Positions 1 to 9,799 of a DNA stretch of 64,000 bases are shown here, piece by piece. A model generated the notes under the pieces. The model was not told the DNA's origin. It did no database searches and worked only from the letters and a program-made list of their open reading frames with translations. The translations under genes were made by a program, and so were the position numbers. This DNA is from Septoria linicola (taxonomy: Eukaryota; Ascomycota; Dothideomycetes; Mycosphaerellales; Mycosphaerellaceae): positions 1,550,001 to 1,614,000 of the forward strand of contig CP099422.1 of NCBI GenBank assembly GCA_024114885.1. Reading direction: 5' to 3'. The stretch's first letter is position 1. Each line of letters begins with the position of its first letter.

Positions 1-1526
1 ATATATCAGGATGGCTCCCTGATACTGCTACGTCGATGTTGAGGTTCGCGATGACAGAGTTCTTGATCCACGGGATGTATTCCTCGACCCACTCAGTTGA
101 CCCTATTCTATGTCAGTATCTGCTTCTCCAGCCAAGCTAGCCACACCACTCACCGATAAGTCCATACTCTTCTGCGTCCCACGAAGCCAACACAATAGTC
201 CTCTTCGGCTTCCAGCCCTGCTTGAGCAGTTTGCCGAAGACCCTTCCCAGCTCAACAATGACAGCGGTACCAGAGTTCGGATCAGCCGCGCCGCCGATAA
301 TCCAAGCATCGCGATGGTTGCCAATGACGATGGCCTCGTCTGAGCTTGTGCCGTTAATGATGCCAATAGCGTTCCAGATATCGGTATAGTAGTCCTCCAT
401 CTCATTCCTTAGATTGAGCTTCACGCCAGGCGCAGGGCCAGTAGCGTAAGTGGCATTCAAAGCTCCCACCCACTTCGTTCTGTTGACCTCACTTCCTGGA
501 GTACCAGATCCATCTAGAGCAGCAAGGATAGGCTGGGCATCTTCGTATGAGATTGGTAAGCTGGGGATCTTGGGCAGCACGATGTCTGTGTCGGCACGTG
601 GGGAGTCCTTCTTCGATGGATAGCCGGGTGTCGTCGGATCTCCGACGTAAGTGCTGAAGAACTGCACAGAACCTCTTTGTACTGCAGTTGGGTTTCGTGC
701 TGGACCATCTGGGTATGCTGCGTAGCCATTGGCAATTGTGATGTTACCATCGTCTCCAGGATCTGTGAAGATCACAGTGCCGATCATGCCGTATTCCTGC
801 GAATTCTTGACCTTGAGACCACGGAGGGGCCCTGGCATGCAAGTCAGCAGGTGCCGTAGATCTGAGGACCTCCAATGTACTCACCTCCATACCTCGCCAA
901 CGCGATCTTGCCTTCTAGCGGCACACCAAGCTCAACGAGCCTTTCAAAATCAACTTGCTGACCTCTGCCGACATAAACATACTCAGCAGTCACATCTCCA
1001 TTTGCAGAAAAGCCATGGAAAGTCGGGATTCTATCAGGATAGCTGGAAGTTGAATCCTCTTGCAGCACAGCTTCTTCCAGCGACGGAGTGAATGTAGTCC
1101 CGTTCGGCCACGTCAAAATTAGTGATCTGCTGACCGGATAATTGAGATAGACATGGTAGTTATCGAGACGTGTGGTCAATCCAGCCTCTGCCCAGCGATC
1201 TGCGGTCCACTGTGCTTGTGATTCGTTTTTACCGCCGATGTGATTGCCTGTGTGCAAGACAGATGTGTCAGAAGAAGCTGTATAACGCGCAAGCCATGGC
1301 GTGTCTGGATACCATGAGTGTAGTAATAGCTCCAGTCGGAGATACTGTTGCTGTCGAAAGAGTCGACAATGAACTGCTCATCGGCGCTGAGCTCTGCTCG
1401 TGGGGTCACCGATCGCTTCTTCAGGCCGTGATTGTGGAACTCGCGTTCGCGTAGACACGCGTGACTTATCGGCAGCAAAGCCAACGCTGTTAGAGCGACG
1501 GCGAGCTTGATCGCAGCCATAGTCAA
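1..1526 (-). CDS. Secreted M28 metallopeptidase, glutamate carboxypeptidase II-like (3' end outside window)
   Basis: Inferred exons are 1313-1526, 885-1247, 154-831 and 1-102 (continuing left of the window), all joined by GT-AG introns in consistent phase 1. The start gives a signal peptide (MTMAAIKLAVALTALALLP), with a second Met two codons later. The segment ending DWSYYYTHG, then GNHIGGKN and VYLNYPVS, is the usual N-terminal part of fungal GCPII-like peptidases. A PA domain follows (residues about 130-260), and the M28 domain begins with GNHRDAWIIGGAADPNSGTA, which carries zinc-binding His and Asp; DAEEYGLIGSTEW holds the catalytic Glu. These enzymes remove C-terminal residues from peptides and are secreted or vacuolar. 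The rest of the M28 domain and the dimerisation domain lie outside the window. The family call is firm; the substrate is not known. Confidence 0.9.
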
Positions 1527-2055
1527 TATTCACTTGCAATCTCCAGTACCTTGATGGCGTATAATAAGCACAATATATACTCGCTGCTTCGTGCTCGCAT
1601 CCAAGAATGAAAATTCCGACCGGCTATCGCTTGGTAACAAGGATCATTGTAGCGACGTTGCTGTAGTTGCTTGGCATCGGGTTTGAGCTGTTATGGCAAG
1701 GTTCGATGTGGTATCTTCGGCATCTGGCAGGATTCGTGAGACTACCACTTGCCTTTCGAGGAATGGTTGCCTAGACGCACTGCATACTCTGCTTGTCCGC
1801 CTACGACTTTGCTATCAGCGTCAGTTTCAGTTGCAGCTCCAGCTTCAGTTGCAGCTCATGTGCATGAAATATGGGGAGCTGATATGCGGGCAATATAAGC
1901 GTACATTGCTGGGCCTGAAGCTTCGAGAGCTTGTGAGCGCTGCGTTCTTTCGCACTGCACCGTCTGCTCTGTCTCGCCACAAACCACCACGGCAAGGCTA
2001 AGCACTAGCTACTGCCAGCCTCCGGTGCTTCCGGACTCACCGAGAGGTCTCGACT
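1527..2055. other. Intergenic region
   Basis: This separates the 5' end of the M28 gene from the 3' end of the vps38-like gene, so it probably holds the M28 promoter. A short stretch near 1826-1858 repeats a CAGTTGCAGCTC-like unit. I see no convincing gene. Confidence 0.5.
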
Positions 2056-4115
2056 TTACGACACTTTCGCGCTGATTTCTCTCAGTCTGTCCGCTGCACC
2101 GCCGTGTGCTTTGCTTTTGCCATTGCTGAACAGTGTCAATCCGGAAAGACCGCTGCTGGCAGAGTCAGCGCTGCTGACACGCTGCATAGCAGGCGCTCTC
2201 ATTAAGCCTCGAATACCACCAGCCTTCCGCGCTGGAAGCTCTCCATCGCCCGCCGTTGCTACGTAAAGCAGGTATTTGAGATTTGGTAGCGTCTGTCGAA
2301 TGTCCAACACACGCAGGCCAAATGCGCTTTCCAATAGTATGCGTATGTTTTGGTTGAGAAGAAACACGGCATATTCGAACCGAAATCGAGGCATGCTCTT
2401 GCTGAATAGTGGGTACGTGCGCAGCTTGTCCTCTGCCTTGTCGTTCGGAATTGCGTTTTTGGTCTGCAGTATGCTGATCGAGTCGTAAATGGAACTCGTG
2501 CTCCCGCAAGGGGTCACCGGATATGGCAGCGAGTATGCGAGATAGAACGATAGCAGCTGCAGTGTGTGCGCAACGTGGCCGAGCGCAGCTGCCACTACTT
2601 CGGGTGGTTCAGAGTCCAACTTTTCAGAGGTTGGCAGATGCAGTCCCCCTATGCTGAAGGACAGAACCTTACCTGGCAGCTGCTCGATAGGGTGTATTTG
2701 TTGCAAGTCTTCGCAAATGCGTCGCCTCTGGTTCTGCATGGCACGCCCTTTGACATCGTGCTCCTCTCGCAAATCCTCAAACCCGGGCCTTGTGTCACGA
2801 ATCACTTCATCAGTGCGCACCCGCGAGTCCGCATCGCTCTGCATCAGCGCACGCCTAGACTTTAGAGATGCTTGCTTCTCCTGTTGCTGCTTCTTTGCCT
2901 TTTCGAGCTGCTTCTCAACAGTCCTCTTTGCATAGTCAATTGTCTTGACACGATCATCGGCCTCGGCGACTTCATCGCGATTGGCCAGAGCTTCGCGATT
3001 CGAAAGTAGTAGTGCCTCCAGGTCGTTCGCGATTTGATCACGAGTGGCCAAAGCGTCCTGGATGCTGTCGTCCAGTTTAGACAGACGCAACAGGCCGTCG
3101 AAAGACGAGGTAGGCAAAGGCCGCAAGCTCTGCACTGTCCTCTTAGTGGCAGTCACGGGTCGAGAAGACGTGAGATCAGCTAGGGACTCAGTAGGTGCTG
3201 TATACACCCCATCAGTCGACTGCAGTAAGACAGCGTTTTCCGGAAGTGGTCGAGTCAAGGTGTCGAGCTATGCCTGTCAGCCAATTCATCGACAAAAGGT
3301 GAGCGCGCGGGACCTACACTTTTCCCCGTGTAATGCAGACTTGCGAGGGCGATGTTCATCAGAAGCAATTGCTGCCAGTCTGCAGACTTGCCGGCTTTGA
3401 CCCAGACCCGGATCGTGATATTGTCCTGACGAGTGATCCCCGGCCCGCAAGACGACCAATCGATATGTCGGAAAGTGGGATTCATAGTCTGTTGAACAGT
3501 CTCGGAGATGTACACGGGTGCTGCATACGAAGCATGTCAGTGCCTACACTAACTTCGAATGTGCGGGAATTGCCCACCTTGCAGACCGTCAACATGTAGA
3601 CTGAAGAAGACATCTGCGGCGCGGTCTCGAATGACATCTTCTAGTCGCTGTTGACGCCGTTGGGGCGTAGCGTTGGCCCATTCCAGAGTGCTTCTTCGTC
3701 TCAGCTTCCTGAAGTGCGGGCGACGCGGAGGTGTGCTGCCATTGCTGTGCCCGTCCTGAGTCTTCTGCTTGCTGCTGCTGCCTACAGGACTTCCGTTGAC
3801 CGCGTCTACGACACTCGCGCCTTCCTCGTCTGCAGTCGCGTCTTCGATCACTGCGCGTAAATCGGTAGAGCTGCGGGAGTGACCCAATGCCTTCTGCTCC
3901 CTTAACGCCAGCAGTTTCGCGGGTGATTTGCGTGTCTGGGGTAATGCATCGTCGTCGAATGTTTGACCTCGTTTTCGAGCTGGTGAGGTGGCCGACGGTC
4001 CAATCGAGATGTTTCTGAGGGATATGGCAGTCAAGTTGCGGAGCTTGCGGTTCGAAGGCAGCAGCCACGACGACGATGATGGATCAGCCTGGCTCGGCGA
4101 GTTGTGTGGCGCCAT
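2056..4115 (-). CDS. vps38: Vps38/UVRAG-like subunit of the Vps34 PI3-kinase complex
   Basis: Three exons (3578-4115, 3318-3520, 2056-3267) join in phase to a protein of about 650 residues. The N-terminal ~150 residues are Ser/Arg-rich and probably disordered. Then comes a C2-like segment whose hallmark runs across the first junction: FFSLHVDGLQ, PVYISETVQQTMNPTFRHI, SSCGPGITR. The next part (LPENAVLLQSTDGVYT) leads into a coiled coil rich in Lys/Glu/Gln around residues 310-400 and a C-terminal UVRAG/Atg14 domain. By family knowledge it acts with Vps34, Vps15 and Vps30 on endosomes, making PI3P for vacuolar sorting. Atg14 is the alternative in the same Pfam family, but the C2-like N-terminus favours Vps38/UVRAG. 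Confidence 0.85.
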
Positions 4116-4500
4116 GCATTTCGCTCTCGACTCGATCAGGTCGCAATTCTCGGCAAAATGCTACAGATTGGCCGGCATGAGTTCGCATGGAGCTGACATT
4201 TGCGGGCTATTTAGATCATGCCATGCTCTCACGCGCGATCCCATGTCTTCTGGTTGCTGACTGGCGGCTTATTAAGTTCATGCCAAGCGCTTTGGCCGCT
4301 CCTCTTTCCACTTAGGTCTGGTCTAGACACACCGACCACACGATCTTCCATCCAGCATAGCCTGTCTTGTCGAAATATCAGGTATGCCGTCGATCGACAT
4401 ACATGCCTGTCTGTTGCGTATGTTTACCCACCTCCCACTTTGGCAGTTACAAGCAGCCAACACGCGTCGCTGAAACCTGCAACACCATGCTACTACCACG
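4116..4500. other. Divergent intergenic region
   Basis: The vps38-like gene reads left and the regulator-like gene reads right, so this gap must hold both promoters. No motif stands out and no ORF is convincing. Confidence 0.5.
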
Positions 4501-6255
4501 ATGAGCAATGCGGGAGGAGGAAATCTCGCATTTGTAATATGTCAGCCCAGAAAGGATGGCAAAAAGCAGAGACCAACCAAAGCAGCACGATCTCACGCTG
4601 CTACTGTAGGTTATTGCAGATCGGCTCAAGCAGCATTCGAGGCCAGACAGGAGCTCGTGGACCGCACTCGTCAAGGAGTAGACTGGCCACCTCGACTCGC
4701 TGATGGGTCCAGTCACACAAGATCCCTCTGCCAGCCGCAAGGCAAAGCTGGCACTACCACCATCAGCGTCTCAGAACAACCGCCACCCGAGAGTGGAAAT
4801 GCTGTGTCGGATGTTGCTGCGTATGTGGATCAGAATGGGCGGGCTCTCACTTTCCCGCCGTCGAGGGCTGTCTCTCCCAATTTTGGCGCCGTCGAGATCT
4901 CGACATTTGATGTTACCGACACTGTCTCAGCACACCTGGTCTCCTTCATCACTAATGTTATCTGGCCTGTTGTGGGCTGCGACAAGGCTCATCGGCGCTG
5001 GTTTGATGATTTGTGCACATCTCCTGTACTGTTCCACGTGCATTGCACAACTGCTAGCATGTATCTCGGCATTCTGGACAATCAACTACAGTACGTCAAC
5101 AATCGGCGTGCTTTAGCTCACAAGACCAAGGCGATGAGTGCCATGCGAGAGACTATCGACAATATTGCCTCCATGTCACAGCAAGCTAAAGAGGGTCTCA
5201 TCCTCGCCATGTTGATACTTTCCAGCCATGAAGTCGAGCTTCGAGGCTACGAGAATCACGAACTTCCGTTCGTGCCTCATGTGGACACAGTGAAGTGGTT
5301 CAGGTATGCATGGATTGAGGTAGGCATTTGGAGATAGCCCTGACGCATGTGCAGGTGGTGGGGCCGCGCCGAGTGCGGACAGCCGCACGAGAGAGCGGCT
5401 TTCCTACTTATTGGCCAGCTTGGAGGTCTTCATGCCTTGGAAACACCAGGCCTAGCGCACATTGCTGCTCTGGTGGACATCGCCAGGAGAAGCTCCACTT
5501 CACACCTCTCGAAGCCTTTGTACGAATGCTACTGGCAAGGATACGCCTCCGAATTGTTACCAGATTTCATCAGACCTGAGGCTCGTACAGCAGCTCACAG
5601 CGGCTCCAATACTATACTCAACCCAGGTTTGGGCTTCACCCAACTGCCAGGGCGACTGCCTACACAAGCTGTCAGCGTGTTTCTAGAGCTCGCTTGCCTA
5701 GATCAGATCATGTCTCATGCTCAGGACAATCCGCCTGGTGATTCTGACTTCGAGCGACTTATGGATGCCAGCCGCGCCACTGTACATCGTCTGACAGCAT
5801 TGCCCGCGTGGGAGAATTTGCCAGCCACCGAGCAGGGTTCCAGTACTCGGCTGGTCTATGAGCTCTGCCACCTCACTTGCTTAATCTACTCCAATGCAGT
5901 GTTGTTTCCACTCCCGCCGCACAGTGGATGGAATATGCGACACACGAGTTATGTGCGACAGATTTACAAGGAGGAAGATCTGCAGAATGTGGGTGAGGCA
6001 GTCGAACCCTTTTGGCTATGGGTCTTGGTGGTATCTGGCATTGCTTCGTACAGAACTCCTAATCGAACGTACTTTGAAGGCGCTCTTCGAAGATACCTCG
6101 AACGGCGCCCAGTGTCCCACGACCAGGCAGTACTGGAATTGGGCGACTTCATATGGTCCGAACCCGCTTGCCCAAAAGGCTTCGGTGAGTTGTGGTCAGC
6201 TTGCAATCCAGCGAGCGGAACAGATGACCTTGACAGTCAAGCCTCAGGATGTTAG
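4501..6255 (+). CDS. Fungal-specific transcription-factor-domain protein lacking a zinc cluster
   Basis: Two exons (4501-5303 and 5355-6255) joined by a 51-nt GT-AG intron give about 567 residues; Arg-Trp-Trp is restored across the junction. The N-terminus (AFVICQPRKDGKKQRPTKAA) resembles the start of DUF3468/Fungal_trans_2-type proteins that lack a Zn2Cys6 motif, and no CX2CX6C pattern is present. The long helical middle and C-terminus, with segments such as LILAMLILSSHEVELRG and ALRRYLERRP, fit that domain. A regulatory role is therefore inferred only; DNA binding cannot be shown. No target genes can be named. Confidence 0.75.
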
Positions 6256-7012
6256 TCCAACTAGGCAGAGTTTCAGTAGCAAGGGACCGCCTGTAACATG
6301 GGTGTCGTAATTGTCAAGACCCAAGCAGCATCGCTACAACGACTCAAGCCGCGTACTTCCAAAAGCCGCGGTACCGTTCATTTTAGCCAATCCAGTGCAA
6401 TCACAGCCAGGATTAGAACATTGCGGGCTGCTATCATCGCTCGTAGTAGCACAAGACCTTAGCCGCAGCTGGAGACTTGGATCATCAGCTGGCCGGCCAC
6501 AGCAGATCTACTGGTGCCAGTCGGCTGACCGGTCACCGATATTCGTTCACGTCTCCACATGGCAAAGCTGCATGGAGGACACTTCATCGCAACCAGAGAA
6601 CTTGGGAACTACATGAGCACTATCTACTGTAGACGCGATCACCATATTACCACACAGCCCTAGACTTGAATTGGCCGATCAGAATTGCCAGAAAGGCCTT
6701 CATCCACTATTGGCCGGCCCTACGCAGGAGCCGGCCGGTACCCCGGTGCCACGTCTCTTGTATTGCTGGAAAGAGACCAATCCCATCGTAGCGGATGACA
6801 GGAACGAGACGAGTGCATACGAGCCGGCTAAAGATCTCCACTGCCTTGTGGCGTCTCGGGGTACATATGAATGCTGGAGGAGACTGTACTCTATGATCGA
6901 CCTCTCTTCATTCCCCTACCAGCAACGCAAGCCACCTTGGCTATATTGCGAAGCTCAAACACGCCATCTGAGGCAAGCATCGTCTCATCCTGTTGTCTTG
7001 AAGGCGAGCAAA
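6256..7012. other. Intergenic region upstream of the GH3 gene
   Basis: Several ORFs of up to 190 codons cross this stretch but look compositionally random. It must hold the GH3 promoter. CCGGCCGG-type palindromes occur near 6490 and 6730. Nothing else is recognisable. Confidence 0.45.
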
Positions 7013-9627
7013 ATGGCGGCGCTGCCAATCAATCCCAGTGTTATCCCTCCACTCTCGACCAATCTCACGATTGTCCTCGCAGGACTCCTCGCTGCAGGCC
7101 AGATCAGACCACTGCCTGATTGTACCTCGCCTCCGCTAAGCAACAATGACGTCTGCAATGTTTCACTATGTCAGTATGCCACAGTACATGACCTCAAGAT
7201 TACTGACCAGGCACAGCGAACGCGGAACGAGCTCAGGCACTGATCAGCGAGTTCACTGTTGCGGAGATTCTTAACAGTACTGCTACATACATTCCTGGTA
7301 TCGAGCGTCTTGGTTTACCACCATACACGGCAGGTCACGCACGCTAAACACACGACTTGCCGCTAACAGATGTTCGTAGCTCTGGAACGAGGCTCTGCAT
7401 GGCGTAGGCAGTAGCCCGGGAGTCCATTTCGAGCCGAATGGCAGCTTCAGTTACGCAACTTCGTTCCCACAGCCTGGGCTCATAGTACGTGAGCGGTTGC
7501 CATCGCGCTGTATCTGTATTCATCTAAATGCAACAGGGTGCTGCATTTGACGACGACCTTGTTTATGCCGTTGGCGATGTCATTTCTACAGAAATGCGGG
7601 CCTTTGGTAATACTGGACGTGCTGGTCTGACCGCGTTCACTCCAAATATCACTCCCTTCAAAGATCCGCGCTGGGGTCGAGGGAAAGAGACGCCTGGAGA
7701 AGATCCTTTTCACGTATCGTCCTACACGCGCGCCATAGTTTCTGGCTTCGAGGGCAATAAATCCCGCCAGAAGAAGGTTATAACGACTTGCAAGCACTTT
7801 GGAGCATATGATGTTGAGAAGTGGGGCAATGTGACGAGGTACACATTCGATGCATTGGTGACAATGCAAGATCTGGCGGAGTACTACAATCCCTCGTTTG
7901 AGGTGTGCGCTCGAGATGCCGGGACCGGATCGGTATGTCTGCGTATAATGGCTCCACGAGATCGGACTAAGGTATGTAACTTTCACGTCATGAGCTCGTA
8001 CAACGCACTCAATGGCGTGCCTACTTCTGTAAACAGCTACCTCATCAATGACCTTCTCAGAGAGCACTGGGGATGGGAACAGTCAGATCACTTTGTGGTT
8101 TCCGACTGCGCTGCTATTGATGTCGCCTTCAACTCCCACAACTGGACGAAGACACCCGAGGAGACCGCAGCAGATGCTGTTAAAGCCGGCCTTGACAACG
8201 ACCGCGGCTACTTCCTCACGCAATACCTTCCGTCAGCAGTCGAACAGGGCTTAATCGACGTAGCTACAGTGAAAAAGGCGCTTGCCCGAGTATACGGCGG
8301 CTTGATGACGTTGGGCTACTTCGATCCCCCAGCTGAACAGCCCTATCGATCGATAGATTGGTCCGCAGTCAACACATTGGAACATCAAAACCTGGCTCGT
8401 CGAGCTGCATCCGCTGGGATCACTCTGCTCAAGAACACGAACGACTTGCTTCCACTGTCACTCCCAGTCTACACCAAGAACTTGACCATAGCACTGCTGG
8501 GCGAGTGGACAAATGCGACTAAAGAAATGCAATCAGAATACTCAGGTATTGCTCCCTTCTTGCACTCACCTCTGTATGCGCTGCAACAGCTTCCAGGCGT
8601 GGTCATCGACTTTGTGGATGGCCTCAACAACTCTAGCCCTGCACTCGAAGCGGCCTCGAAGAGTGATCTCATTATCTATATGGGCGGTATTGATACTTAA
8701 AACGAAGCCGAATCTCTGGATCGCTACTCCATTGCATGGAACTCGACGCAAACCTCGCTCATCAACTCTCTCGCTTCTGTCGGAAACCCTATGGTTCTAG
8801 TACAGATGGGTGGCGGCCAGCTCGACGACAGTGAATTTCTGGCGAATAGCAACATATCTTCGATCTTGTGGGCCGGTTATCCAGGCCAAGATGGCGGACC
8901 GGCGATCGTAGACGTCCTTTTTGGCAAAGTCGCGCCAGCTGGGCGTCTGCCAGTCACACAGTATCCAGCCAAATACGTGGATGAAATTGTAATGACGGAC
9001 ATGTCTTTACGTCCTCACGATGGCGGGCCTGGTAGGACGTACATGTGGTACCAAGACGAGCCCGTCGTGCCATTTGGCTACGGTCTCCATTATACATCTT
9101 TCTCGGCCAAAGCTTGGATAGTCGCGCCAGGACATCTGCACAGCAACGGCAGCAGCCCCGTCAGCAACACCTCACAAAGCCGGAACACTGTTTGTTCAGA
9201 AATCACTCAACCGACCTTCGACATCTCTGCACTCAACACATCCTGCTCCACCGACCTTCCGCTCGACCGCTGCGTCCTCGCAAACCTCATCGTAGCAATC
9301 GAGAACAGCGGCAACACGACCTCAGACTACTCCACCCTCGCATTCGTCAAAGGAGAATACGGCCCAGCGCCACACCCGAACAAGAAACTCGTCGGATACA
9401 AGCGCTTGCACGATATCAAAGCAGGAGAAACTCAACTGGCCAATATCCCGATCACGATTGGAGCGCTGAATCGATGGGACGAAGGTGCTCGAAGGATTTT
9501 GTATCCTGGCAATTATTCGATTGCGATTGATGCTAAGCCAGAATTGTACACGCTGGAGTTTGATATTATAGGTGAGGCGCTGGTGTTGGAGACGTATCCT
9601 GGGATGAATGCAACGGTGCACGAGTAA
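7013..9627 (+). pseudogene. GH3 exo-1,4-beta-xylosidase with an in-frame stop codon
   Basis: Inferred exons are 7013-7169, 7211-7329, 7380-7484 and 7537-9627. The product starts with a signal-anchor-like stretch and contains the fungal xylosidase signatures WNEALHGV, FTPNITPFKDPRWGRGKETPGEDP, VVSDCAAID, GDGGPAI-like GQDGGPAIVDVLFG, and the C-terminal fibronectin-III part (PFGYGLHYTSF). The family releases xylose from xylo-oligosaccharides outside the cell. Three oddities occur. A TAA at 8698-8700 interrupts the frame after YMGGIDT, and homologous coding resumes at once in the same frame (NEAESLDRY). The intron 7330-7379 needs a GC donor. About 20 extra residues encoded at 7933-7995 split the conserved GSV-MSSYN motif. 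Either a recent pseudogene or a sequence error; without readthrough the product lacks the C-terminal third. Confidence 0.7.
8698..8700 (+). other. Premature in-frame TAA in the GH3 gene
   Basis: The stop lies inside the GGIDT-x-x-EAE segment, which is continuous in the family. The frame upstream (from 7537) and downstream (8701-9627) is the same, so a single substitution explains it and no intron fits. Confidence 0.85.
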
Positions 9628-9799
9628 GACAACCGGGCTGTTAATGGGAAATTCATGTGTCGGAGCGAGGTTGGATGGAGACGAAGCTGAGGAGTGAGAC
9701 GCGATCAAGGAAGCTGTGAAGGTCCGTGGTTTCCATATGTGTACCTCAGATTATTGCTCGAATCCGAAGAACGTGTCTAGAAACGAGCTTTCCATATTG

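Noticed and set aside
1826..1858. CAGTTGCAGCTC-like short repeat
   Set aside because: Simple low-complexity sequence without further structure.
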